This document shows positions 24,460 to 31,794 of a DNA stretch of 64,000 nucleotides, piece by piece (positions within the stretch are counted from its first letter, which is position 1; each line of letters begins with the position of its first letter). The position numbers and the translations under genes were made by a program. The DNA comes from Mycolicibacterium sp. CBMA 234. GTDB taxonomy: Bacteria > Actinomycetota > Actinomycetes > Mycobacteriales > Mycobacteriaceae. Location: NCBI RefSeq assembly GCF_009729415.1, contig NZ_MPKW01000022.1, forward strand, positions 124,001 to 188,000. Reading direction: 5' to 3'. The notes under the pieces are model-generated. The model worked only from the letters and a program-made list of their open reading frames with translations, was not told the origin of the DNA and made no database searches.

Positions 24460-25181
24460 ACCGCCTCCATTTGATCGAGGAACTCCGTGAGCACCGAGGT
24501 GGCGCCACCGAGCACCGTCGCCGCGGCACGGCGCGCCTTCACTGCTTCGCCCGAGATCACGGCCGTCGCGAGCTTGCGGTACGCCGCCGCGGGTTCAGCG
24601 GCCGCCACGGCGTCGGCCACCACCGTCAGCATCGGCTCGTACACCCGGCGCATGCCGTTGAAGATCAGCGTCATGGCGATCGAATTCGCGCCGCCGACAA
24701 GGCATTCCCAGAAGGCGAGTGCGGCCAGCTGTTGCGCGGCTCCGGTCTGGGCATGCTCGATGTCGGAGAGCGCGCGCTGCAGGGGTTCGGTGAGATTGTC
24801 TGCGCCCCGCGCCGCCGCGCGCTCGGCGATCCATGGGCCCAGGTATTCGCGCACCTCAAGCACACTGCGCACCACCGACGGGTTCACCACGGCTCCGTCG
24901 GGCGCGTCGACCAACAGGTACGGCAGCAGGTCGAGTCCACCGGTACGCGTGACGTCATTGACGACGGTGCCGTCTCCCTGCCGCACATCGAGGTGGCCAG
25001 ACGCTACGAGACGCGAAATCGCTTCGCGCACAACGGGTCGTGATACGCCCAGCACTTCGGCGAGTTTGCGTTCGCTCGGCAAGCGCGAGCCCGGTGGCGG
25101 GGCGCCGGCGACGAGCTGCTTGAGCAACTGGTCGTGCACCTCGTCGGCAGCCGAGCGACGCTTGATCGCAGTCAACTCCAT
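24456..25181 (-). CDS. GntR-family regulator, FadR subfamily
   Basis: A 241-residue regulator. The N-terminal winged HTH reads PPGSRLPSERKLAEVLGVSRPVVREAISRLVASGHLDVRQGDGT, the textbook FadR-type DNA-recognition block; the C-terminal FCD-like helical domain is shorter in recognised His ligands. It precedes the hydroxylase gene with a 4-nt overlap. A perfect TGGTAATACCA dyad 37 nt upstream is a typical FadR-group operator, so autoregulation is likely. Confidence 0.9.
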   Translation of the reverse strand: MELTAIKRRSAADEVHDQLLKQLVAGAPPPGSRLPSERKLAEVLGVSRPVVREAISRLVASGHLDVRQGDGTVVNDVTRTGGLDLLPYLLVDAPDGAVVNPSVVRSVLEVREYLGPWIAERAAARGADNLTEPLQRALSDIEHAQTGAAQQLAALAFWECLVGGANSIAMTLIFNGMRRVYEPMLTVVADAVAAAEPAAAYRKLATAVISGEAVKARRAAATVLGGATSVLTEFLDQMEAV

Positions 25182-25217
25182 AGCCCGACACTAGGCCACG
25201 AAAGGTAAGAGGTCTAG

Positions 25218-25228
25218 TGGTAATACCA
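25218..25228. promoter_or_regulatory. FadR-type GntR operator
   Basis: TGGTAATACCA, a perfect 11-bp palindrome matching the TGGTnnnACCA form used by FadR-subfamily GntR proteins. It lies 37 nt upstream of the GntR start (25181), where it can control the GntR-hydroxylase operon. Confidence 0.7.
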
Positions 25229-25266
25229 ATTAGGTTGACGTCCAACGCTGACTAGCTGATGTGCAC

Positions 25267-25755
25267 CTAGGCCGTTGGTGCGGGGGTGATTTCGATGTAG
25301 GTGGTCGGAATGTCGAACGCCGCGCTGCCTTTGTCCAGGGTCCGCTCGAACACGCGCATGGCGGGAGTCCAGTTCGCGGCGATGACCGCCTCGGCCCGCG
25401 CATGCTCGTCCTCGGCAAGGATTCGGGCGACGCCCGCAACTGGCTGCCCCTTCGGCTTGCCCCGAATGTCGGACGGCACCACCACGACCCGCGGATTGTT
25501 GCGCAGCCGCTTCACTTTTCCGGTCGACGCGTCAGTGCGGACGTACAGCTTGCCGTCCGCGAGACCGTGATTGATCGGACTCGGCATGGCCTCACCGGAA
25601 CGCTTGAACGTGACGAGCACGATCTGCCGGGCCCGGTCGAATCCAGAGAAGTCCGAACCCGTCGGCGCACCGATATCGAACGCGTCGCGGTGGCGCAGCA
25701 TGTCCATGCCGCGAAACATCAACCGGCCCATAGCCGCTGCAAGTTCATTGGCCAT
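25267..25755 (-). CDS. PPOX-class F420-dependent oxidoreductase
   Basis: A 162-residue split-barrel (pyridoxamine-phosphate-oxidase-like) protein: VLVTFKRSGEAMPSPINHGLADGKLYVRTDASTGKVKRLRNNPRVVVVPSD, with GKPKGQPVAGVARIL next. This is the pattern of F420-binding FDOR-B proteins (KxxRxxxNPxV). The ATG at 25755 was chosen because GGAGAAGG lies just upstream; the TTG at 25776 would lose it. The upstream YciI-like gene overlaps its start by 11 bp, implying coupling. Confidence 0.8.
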   Translation of the reverse strand: MANELAAAMGRLMFRGMDMLRHRDAFDIGAPTGSDFSGFDRARQIVLVTFKRSGEAMPSPINHGLADGKLYVRTDASTGKVKRLRNNPRVVVVPSDIRGKPKGQPVAGVARILAEDEHARAEAVIAANWTPAMRVFERTLDKGSAAFDIPTTYIEITPAPTA

Positions 25756-26068
25756 CGCCTTCTCCTGTCGGCTCAACTGACCACAACCAGGTCTTTACCG
25801 TCCACTCGGTCACCGCGCCACCCACTACAAACGGATCAGCTACTGCGAACTGCTCGGCAGCGGCCTGGTCGGTGAACACCGCCAGCGCGCCGAACTCCCC
25901 CGGTGCGGCGTCCGGAACCGGCCCAAGCATCAGTAGGACGCCCGGGCGCTCCAGCCGATACCGATCGGCGTACTCCTGGTGCGCCGGAAACAACTCGGGC
26001 ACCTTCGTCCGCGCCTGCTCAGTTGACGAATAGACCAACAGATAGCGCGGCAGCCACTCAGGCGTCAT
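25745..26068 (-). CDS. YciI-like protein
   Basis: A 107-residue protein with a YciI/dimeric ferredoxin-like pattern: RYLLVYSSTEQARTKVPEL, a central HQEYADRYRLERPGVLLMLGP and a late FTDQAAAEQFAVADPFVVGG. The YciI fold often carries a His-Asp pair; HQEYAD is a candidate. Start at the ATG of MTPEWL. It precedes and overlaps the PPOX-class gene, so they are co-expressed. Enzyme role unknown. Confidence 0.75.
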   Translation of the reverse strand: MTPEWLPRYLLVYSSTEQARTKVPELFPAHQEYADRYRLERPGVLLMLGPVPDAAPGEFGALAVFTDQAAAEQFAVADPFVVGGAVTEWTVKTWLWSVEPTGEGDGQ

Positions 26069-26137
26069 AGCCGAAGCGTAGCCCCGCAGATTGAATTCAT
26101 CATGGGCACAACCATCGGGCTCACACGCTGAGCTGCA

Positions 26138-26143
26138 TAGAGT
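26138..26143 (+). promoter_or_regulatory. -10 element for leaderless osmC-like mRNA
   Basis: TAGAGT is 7 nt upstream of the GTG at 26151 and fits the TAnnnT leaderless pattern. Confidence 0.5.
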
Positions 26144-26150
26144 CAGGGCC

Positions 26151-26663
26151 GTGACCGCTTCCGTGACTTCCCTCAACGCCATCACCGACGCCACCCGCGC
26201 CGCTGTCGCCGACAATCCGGCTGCCGCGGCCGTGGTGTTCAAGGCCTCCGCACAGCCTGAAGGCACCGTTGGCAGTGAAATCACGCTCGGCAAGTACCGC
26301 GTCCACGTCGACGAACCGCCCAGCCTCGGCGGGCAGCACACAGCGCCCAACCCGGTCGAGTTCTATCTGGCGTCGCTGCTGTCCTGCCAGGTGGTGACGT
26401 ACCGGTTCTGGGCGGAGCGGCTCGGCATCCAGGTCGACTCACTCAGCGCCAGCGCTGAAGGCGATCTTGATGTGCGGGGCTTCTTCGGCCTGGACGACAG
26501 CGTTCGTCCCGGTTTCCAACAGATCCGGGTGACCGTCACGGTCTCCGGCCCGGATACCGCGCAGCGCTACCAAGAACTGCAGGACGCGGTCGACGCCCAC
26601 TGCCCGGTGCTCGATCTGACGACTGCCGCAACGCCGGTGCACACGCAGCTGATCGTGGCCTGA
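26151..26663 (+). CDS. OsmC-family protein
   Basis: A 170-residue OsmC/Ohr-like protein. Both cysteines expected of thiol peroxidases are present: LASLLSCQVVTYRF and the later HCPVLDL. The central segment ASAEGDLDVRGFFGLDDSVRPGF is typical of OsmC rather than Ohr. It would reduce organic peroxides in the cytoplasm. GTG at 26151 was chosen because the family N-terminus and the -10 element fit; a 20-residue longer in-frame start was rejected. Confidence 0.83.
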   Translation: MTASVTSLNAITDATRAAVADNPAAAAVVFKASAQPEGTVGSEITLGKYRVHVDEPPSLGGQHTAPNPVEFYLASLLSCQVVTYRFWAERLGIQVDSLSASAEGDLDVRGFFGLDDSVRPGFQQIRVTVTVSGPDTAQRYQELQDAVDAHCPVLDLTTAATPVHTQLIVA

Positions 26664-26671
26664 CGGGCGAC

Positions 26672-26983
26672 CTACCCACGCACCTCGTGTTCGTTCGCGC
26701 CCGACATGCTCGAATCACGCGAATTGGTGTGGCTCCGCGCGAACTGATCCACGGTCCGCATGTGGGCGATGTCCGAGAGCGTCTCGCGCTCGTGGTGGTG
26801 CCGTTTGTCTTGGTTCCGGTAGCGCCGGTACTGGTACATGAAGAACGCCGGTCCCGTCAGGAGGAATAGGAACGGGAAGACCTCGCGCAGAAACGACGAG
26901 TTGGACGACGACGACGAGTGCGAGGTGTGGTGGTGGCTACTCGCGACGATGTCGACAGCCGTCGACAAAATTAAGGCGTACAC
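26672..26983 (-). CDS. Small His/Ser-rich membrane protein, third gene of the SPFH set
   Basis: A 103-residue protein with a short hydrophobic N-terminus (YALILSTAVDIVAS), a His/Ser-rich stretch (SSHHHTSHSSSSSN), one clear membrane helix (FPFLFLLTGPAFFMYQY) and a basic, hydrophilic tail. Start is GTG at 26983, 8 nt after the zinc-ribbon gene stop. By position it corresponds to the small membrane gene ydjH of the Bacillus ydjGHI set, but sequence similarity cannot be claimed from inspection. Confidence 0.65.
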   Translation of the reverse strand: MYALILSTAVDIVASSHHHTSHSSSSSNSSFLREVFPFLFLLTGPAFFMYQYRRYRNQDKRHHHERETLSDIAHMRTVDQFARSHTNSRDSSMSGANEHEVRG

Positions 26984-26991
26984 GTTGTCCC

Positions 26992-28407
26992 CTACCAGAG
27001 CACCATGGCCGACATGATTGTTGCTGCGAGACCGCACAATTCGGCCACCCCGGACGCGACCCAGAGGCGCGTCGTGTTGATCGGTACCGAGCCCATGGTC
27101 TCGCCGGTGCGCCCGTTCACCGCGATGTAGTGCAGGAGCTCTTTCCCACTGCTCTTGCGCTCGAAATAGCTGTACAGCCACACCGGCAGATACGCGGACA
27201 CCCACCGCTCACCGTGCACCCAGATGTTCTGCTCGTCCCAACGGACGCCGCGATCGTAGAAGTCCAGGGTCTCGGCGGCCCGGTAGCGGCCGATGTCCTG
27301 GGCTTGGACCCGCGCCGGTTCGATCATGGCCGAGACATCGAGGTCGCGACGCTGCGAGGTGAACCCGGAGAGATAGTTCGGGTCGTAGCGCACGGCGTTC
27401 TTGGTGTCGAACGGCATGATCGAGTTGATGATGTTGTTGGTGTTGCGATCAGTGTGGAAATCGCGTTTGTCTGCGGCCGATTCGATCGTGAGGTCATCGA
27501 TGTAGAGGTCGAAGTTACGGGCGACCTGAAACGAGTCGTAGTCGTAACGGGTTTCCGAACGGTCGTCATCGATTTGCACGCTGTAACTGCGCGTGGTGTG
27601 CTCGCCGACGCCCACGAACTCGACCGAGGTGTTGAAGTCGATGATCAAGTAGGGCAGGTAGACGCCCATGACGTTGTCGGGTGCGAACTCCGCCGTGAAC
27701 CGCGGATGCGCGAAAAACTTTCGCGCCGAGACGAATTCGGAGATGCGTGCAACGGCCTCAGCCTTGGGGAGCGAAAACGGCAGGATGACGTCGGGCACCG
27801 CGCCGTTTTGAATCTGCTGGTTGACGGACAGCTTGTTGCGGCACCAGTGACAGCGTGCCTGCACGGCATGGGCGGTGTCGATGGACACCTCGGCGCCGCA
27901 CGCGCTGCATTTGAAGGTCACCATCTGATTGACCCCCGGCACGATGTCACCGGAACCCGAGCCGATCTGACGCCCCCGCAATTGGCTGATGGGCGAATTG
28001 AGGTCGAACAGGTCGGCAGCATTCCGCTCGCGCCACGCGAATCGGCAGAACTGGCACATCAATTGGCCGCTCTTGACATCGAAGCCGATGTCGGTGGCCC
28101 CACAGCGCGGACACTTGTTGAGCCCATCCGCGCGGCCCGTTGACGTCTGGATGACCTGCGGCCCGTGGTGGCTGTCGTACGCCACCTGTGGCGCTTCGCC
28201 GGGCCCGTAGCCGGCGTTGCGCTCAGCAGCACGCGCCCGGTTGACGTCGTCCCACGTGGCATTGCGGAACTGACCCGGTGGCGTCACCTCAACGGCTTGG
28301 TCACGCGGGATGACGCCGCCGGGCTGCACGAACTGCTGCGGCGGCCCTTGCGGTGGCGGCGGGGGCGGCGGGTACGGCGGCCAAGGCTGATTTGGTGGAC
28401 CAGCCAT
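26992..28407 (-). CDS. Double zinc-ribbon protein with C-terminal membrane helix (YdjG-like)
   Basis: A 471-residue protein. After a Pro-rich N-terminus come two zinc ribbons built from four CxxC pairs: CPRCG/CQFC (about residues 99-119) and CSACG/CHWC (about 170-190). A long beta-rich domain follows (VYLPYLIIDFNTSVEFVG, VSAYLPVWLYSYF), and a single hydrophobic helix ends the chain (VASGVAELCGLAATIMSAMVLW region). This layout matches TFIIB-type zinc-ribbon proteins such as Bacillus YdjG, which sits in the membrane with YdjH and recruits the SPFH protein YdjI. It begins 3 nt after the SPFH gene, in one operon. Confidence 0.78.
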   Translation of the reverse strand: MAGPPNQPWPPYPPPPPPPQGPPQQFVQPGGVIPRDQAVEVTPPGQFRNATWDDVNRARAAERNAGYGPGEAPQVAYDSHHGPQVIQTSTGRADGLNKCPRCGATDIGFDVKSGQLMCQFCRFAWRERNAADLFDLNSPISQLRGRQIGSGSGDIVPGVNQMVTFKCSACGAEVSIDTAHAVQARCHWCRNKLSVNQQIQNGAVPDVILPFSLPKAEAVARISEFVSARKFFAHPRFTAEFAPDNVMGVYLPYLIIDFNTSVEFVGVGEHTTRSYSVQIDDDRSETRYDYDSFQVARNFDLYIDDLTIESAADKRDFHTDRNTNNIINSIMPFDTKNAVRYDPNYLSGFTSQRRDLDVSAMIEPARVQAQDIGRYRAAETLDFYDRGVRWDEQNIWVHGERWVSAYLPVWLYSYFERKSSGKELLHYIAVNGRTGETMGSVPINTTRLWVASGVAELCGLAATIMSAMVLW

Positions 28408-28410
28408 CTC

Positions 28411-29736
28411 CTAGAGCCCGAGCGCCTTTGCCTTGGCTGCGTCGTAATCGGCCTGCGTGATGAGACCCTGATCGAGCATGGCCTTGTACTGCGCCAACTT
28501 GGCCACGGGGTCTTCGGCTGCCGGTGCCTGCGGAGGCGGACCCTGCGGAGGCGGACCCTGGGGGTAGCCCTGCTGAGGCGGGTACCCCTGCGGGTAGCCC
28601 TGCGGCGGGTAGCCGGGCTGCTGCGGCGGGTAGCCGGGCTGCTGCGGGTAGCCCTGCGGATAACCCTGCTGCGGCGGTGGCACCTGCTGATACGGCGCTG
28701 GCCCCGGGGGCTGTTGCAGCCCACCCATCGCGCCGCCGGCGGCGTTCATCCCCATGCCCATCATCGCGATTCCCGCTGCGCCCCCGCCGTTTTCGCCCGC
28801 GGCCTGCATTCCACGCGCGACAGACTGTTGCAGGAACGAATTGCCACGCGAGCCGCTCAGGGCATCAGCCTTCTTCACGTCCGACAGCAGCCGGCGGGTG
28901 TCCTCGTCGTACTCGATCGAAGCGATCGCGACGTTGACGATCGTCAGGCCGCGCCCGGTGGTCCAGTGGTAGGCGCCGTCGACAGCAGCCGAGAGAGACT
29001 GCGCGAAACCGATTGAGTCACCTTGAATTCGCGCCATGCGATTGCCCTTGCTCGGGTCATTCGTATAGTGCGAGAACGCCGGTGCGAGCGACGCCACCAC
29101 CTCGTTGAAGAGCTGGGTGGCCGCATCGTTGTTGAAGTCGGTGAAATCGAAGACCTCGGCGCCGGCCTGCAGGTACGTCAACGGCACGAACTGCGTCGCA
29201 AAAAGGATCGGATCGATGATGCGCATGGTGTACGTACCGCGGGTGATTGCACCCACCTGCGCACCGAGATACGCGTCATCCCAATAGATTTCGGACTGGG
29301 TGCCAAAACGGTTGTTGGGCAGCTCACGCAGGTTCACGTAGAACACGAGCTGCTGACTGCCGGGCTGGCCGCCGAACTTGAAGCGCTCGAACGATTGCGT
29401 GATCAGCGGGCTCACGATGCCGTTGCCGGCGAAAATCGACTGCGAATTCAGATCATTCGACCGCCACTCGTAGCCACCCGGCTGGGCGATGAAACCCGTG
29501 ATCTTGCCGTCCTGGACCGTCAGCAGGCCGGTGCCCTCAGGAACGACGATCTTCGAACCATTAGTGATGATGTTCTGCGACCCATGGGTGTTGGACCCAC
29601 GGCCGGCGTTTTGCCCGACCGGCACACCAGGGAAGATCGCCGAGGTCGGGTCGACCTGTGGCGGAACGATGAAGTCTTTCCACTGGTCAGCGAGCGTTCC
29701 CCCGAACGCACCGGCAAAAGCTTGAATGAACCCCAC
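28411..29736 (-). CDS. SPFH-domain protein (virion-core/YdjI-like) with Pro-Gln-Gly-Tyr repeats and C-terminal SHOCT domain
   Basis: A 441-residue protein. Residues 1 to about 300 form the SPFH/virion-core domain of the YdjI type (KDFIVPPQVDP, KIVVPEGTGLLTVQDGKITG, GAITRGTYTMRIIDP, RGLTIVNVAIASIEYDEDTRRLL). Then comes a Gly/Met-rich stretch, a low-complexity tract of repeated PQGYP/QQPGYPP units, and a SHOCT-type helical pair at the end (YKAMLDQGLITQADYDAAKAK). GTG at 29736 was chosen with AAGGAG upstream; the TTG at 29760 would add basic residues. First gene of a three-gene operon; SPFH partners usually assemble at membranes. Confidence 0.82.
   Translation of the reverse strand: MGFIQAFAGAFGGTLADQWKDFIVPPQVDPTSAIFPGVPVGQNAGRGSNTHGSQNIITNGSKIVVPEGTGLLTVQDGKITGFIAQPGGYEWRSNDLNSQSIFAGNGIVSPLITQSFERFKFGGQPGSQQLVFYVNLRELPNNRFGTQSEIYWDDAYLGAQVGAITRGTYTMRIIDPILFATQFVPLTYLQAGAEVFDFTDFNNDAATQLFNEVVASLAPAFSHYTNDPSKGNRMARIQGDSIGFAQSLSAAVDGAYHWTTGRGLTIVNVAIASIEYDEDTRRLLSDVKKADALSGSRGNSFLQQSVARGMQAAGENGGGAAGIAMMGMGMNAAGGAMGGLQQPPGPAPYQQVPPPQQGYPQGYPQQPGYPPQQPGYPPQGYPQGYPPQQGYPQGPPPQGPPPQAPAAEDPVAKLAQYKAMLDQGLITQADYDAAKAKALGL
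28559..28679 (-). repeat. Low-complexity tandem coding repeat (PQGYP / QPGYPPQ)
   Basis: Short degenerate tandem repeats, with GCCGGGCTGCTGCGGCGGGTA-like units, encode the Gly-Tyr-Pro-Gln tract of the SPFH protein. Such tracts vary in copy number among strains; the flanking domains remain in frame. Confidence 0.7.
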
Positions 29737-29858
29737 GCGCCTGCTCCTTCGCCTCCGCAACGATCCGATAGCGGGCGGCCCGTGAATCGCCTAGCGGCCC
29801 CCCAGCTAGCTGGCAATAGCGTACCTGTGCGACGCGTTTCGACAGCCTGATCGGCGCG

Positions 29859-30131
29859 CTAGCCGATCCGCTCGGTCGGACTGTCCGTGTTGTGCAGGTA
29901 CCAAAGACCGTCGTCGTGCTGCACGCAGTACCAGTACTTGAGGAACGAATCGTCATTGCGGTTCTCTAGATGCTGGTCAGGTCCGTCCTTGATGCAGGAC
30001 ACCTCTGTCGGCCAACTCCACGGGATGCCGTTGGCATCCCTCACGACGACGTCGTCAGCGGATGCGACGCCGGTAGCGGCGAACACGGCGCCCAGAGCGA
30101 ACGCACCGACCACTGCAAACCTCTCGAGCAC
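29859..30131 (-). CDS. Small secreted protein of unknown function
   Basis: A 90-residue protein with a classic Sec signal peptide: MLERFAVVGAFALGAVF then AATGVASA, with cleavage likely after ASA at about residue 25. The mature part of about 65 residues is Trp/Asp/Asn-rich with two cysteines (VSCIKD, WYCVQ) that can form a disulfide. I do not recognise it. It is monocistronic; a CCAGCTAGCTGG palindrome lies downstream, nearer the SPFH gene. Confidence 0.7.
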   Translation of the reverse strand: MLERFAVVGAFALGAVFAATGVASADDVVVRDANGIPWSWPTEVSCIKDGPDQHLENRNDDSFLKYWYCVQHDDGLWYLHNTDSPTERIG

Positions 30132-30258
30132 CCGAATCTCCTCAACGCTCTTTCAGCAAATGCTGAGCTAGCTTCCAGGATCATCTCAGACTGTCAACGA
30201 AACGGGGCGATGACGGCGAATTTCGGCGGCCCCGGTCCGGGATGGGCAACTGCCGATT

Positions 30259-30348
30259 TGGCGGTGGCGGAGGGATTTGAACCCCCGGTTGGGTTTAACC
30301 AACTCTCGCTTTCAAGGCGAGTGCATTAGGCCGCTCTGCCACGCCACC
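30259..30348 (-). tRNA. tRNA-Ser (anticodon TGA)
   Basis: A 90-nt tRNA with encoded CCA. Acceptor GGTGGCG pairs with CGCCACC; anticodon stem-loop CTCGC-CTTGAAA-GCGAG gives TGA; the long variable arm is GTTGGTTAAACCCAAC. Confidence 0.95.
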
Positions 30349-30399
30349 GCCGATCAGCCTAAGGGGTCCGAGGCCGCGCGAGCCCCTCGGGTGGGTGTG

Positions 30400-30405
30400 T
30401 AGCGT
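30400..30405 (+). promoter_or_regulatory. -10 element for leaderless oxidoreductase mRNA
   Basis: TAGCGT lies 7 nt before the ATG at 30413, matching the TAnnnT leaderless pattern. Confidence 0.5.
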
Positions 30406-30412
30406 TCTGGCC

Positions 30413-31384
30413 ATGCGCGCCATCGTCGTTGAATCTCCTGGTCAACTGACGTGGACCGAGGTACCGGACGTGACGGCGAAGCCCGGCGAGGTCGTCATCG
30501 ACGTCACGACCGCCGGGGTGAACCGGGCCGATCTGCTGCAAGCCGCCGGCCTGTATCCCCCACCGCCGGGCGCCAGCGACATCTTGGGGCTGGAGGTCTC
30601 GGGCGTCATCTCCGAGGTCGGCGCGGGCGTCGACAACTGGGCTGTCGGTGACCAGGTATGTGCCCTCCTGTCCGGCGGCGGCTACGCGGAAAAGGTCGCG
30701 GTACCGGCCGTCCAGGTCATGCCGGTCCCGGCGGGCGTCAATCTGCATCACGCGGCCGGACTGCCCGAGGTCGCCGCCACGGTGTGGTCCAACCTGCTGA
30801 TGACCGCCCACCTGCAGCCAGGCCAACTGGTCCTGCTGCACGGCGGCGCGAGCGGCATCGGCACGCACGCCATCCAGGTGGCCCACGCGCTGGGCGCGCG
30901 TGTCGCGGTCACTGCGTCGGCCGAAAAGCTGGAACTCTGCCGCGAGCTGGGCGCCGACATCCTGATCAATTACCGCGACGACGATTTCGTCGCGCGGGTG
31001 ACAGAAGCGGGTCGCGCCGACGTCATCTTCGACATCATGGGCGCGTCGTATCTGGACCGGAACATCGACGCCCTCGCGCCCGACGGCCGCCTGGTGATCA
31101 TCGGGATGCAGGGCGGCGTCAAGGGCGAACTGAACATCGCCAAGCTGTTAGGCAAGCGGGCCGGCGTGATCGCCACGGCGCTGCGTTCCCGGCCCGTCGA
31201 CGGGCCGTCAGGCAAGGCGGAGGTGATTTCCGAAGTGGTGCAGCATGTTTGGCCGATGATCGCCGTTGGTCAGGTGCGTCCGATCATCGGCGCGGAACTG
31301 CCCATCGAGCAGGCCACGGCCGCCCATCAGTTACTGCAGGCCGGGACCGTATCCGGCAAAGTCCTTCTGCGAGTAAAGGATTAG
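30413..31384 (+). CDS. NAD(P)H:quinone oxidoreductase, MDR family (Rv3777-like)
   Basis: A 323-residue zinc-independent medium-chain reductase of the quinone oxidoreductase (PIG3-like) group. Typical segments: VNRADLLQAAGLYPPPPG, ILGLEVSGVI, HHAAGLPEVAATVWSNL, the Rossmann motif LLHGGASGIGTHAIQVA and FDIMGASYLDRN. It likely reduces quinones or enones with NADPH. Synteny before the Rv3778c-like gene matches Rv3777. The next gene starts 1 nt after its stop, so they are one transcript. Confidence 0.87.
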   Translation: MRAIVVESPGQLTWTEVPDVTAKPGEVVIDVTTAGVNRADLLQAAGLYPPPPGASDILGLEVSGVISEVGAGVDNWAVGDQVCALLSGGGYAEKVAVPAVQVMPVPAGVNLHHAAGLPEVAATVWSNLLMTAHLQPGQLVLLHGGASGIGTHAIQVAHALGARVAVTASAEKLELCRELGADILINYRDDDFVARVTEAGRADVIFDIMGASYLDRNIDALAPDGRLVIIGMQGGVKGELNIAKLLGKRAGVIATALRSRPVDGPSGKAEVISEVVQHVWPMIAVGQVRPIIGAELPIEQATAAHQLLQAGTVSGKVLLRVKD

Positions 31385-31385
31385 T

Positions 31386-31784
31386 GTGTCCTTCACCTAC
31401 ACCGCGCCCGTCCGGTTCCTGGAAATCGACCAGCAAGGCGTGGTTTTCAACATGTGGTACCTGGCCTACATGGACGAAGCGTTCACCGCGCTCGTCACAC
31501 AGGGTGCCACTGGGTACGACTTTGTCGATGCCGGCTTCGATTGGCAGGTGGTCCACACCGAATTGGATTGGTCCGGCTCGCTGAAGTGGGGTGACCAGGT
31601 CCACGTCGACGTCACTGTTCCGACCCGAGGCCGTACCTCGTTCACGGTCGAATTCCTGATCCACGCAGGCGATTCCACGCAACCTGTCGTCAGCGCGCGT
31701 ACGGTCTACGTCTGTATCGCCGCCGACGGCTCCGGCAAGATCGAGCCACCACAAGTGCTGCTCGACGCGCTGGGCATCGCCTGA
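31386..31784 (+). CDS. Hotdog-fold acyl-CoA thioesterase (4HBT type)
   Basis: A 132-residue 4-hydroxybenzoyl-CoA-thioesterase-like protein. The active-site motif appears as DQQGVVFNMWYLAYMDEAF (the Asp and the helix after it), followed by WSGSLKWGDQVHVDV and RTSFTVEFLI. It hydrolyses a short or aromatic acyl-CoA. Start is GTG at 31386, immediately after the oxidoreductase stop. Confidence 0.85.
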   Translation: MSFTYTAPVRFLEIDQQGVVFNMWYLAYMDEAFTALVTQGATGYDFVDAGFDWQVVHTELDWSGSLKWGDQVHVDVTVPTRGRTSFTVEFLIHAGDSTQPVVSARTVYVCIAADGSGKIEPPQVLLDALGIA

Positions 31785-31794
31785 GCAGTAGCTC

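Noticed and set aside
29802..29813. CCAGCTAGCTGG palindrome between the secreted-protein and SPFH genes as an operator.
   Set aside because: A 12-bp perfect dyad, but single and without a matching regulator; it could be chance in GC-rich DNA.
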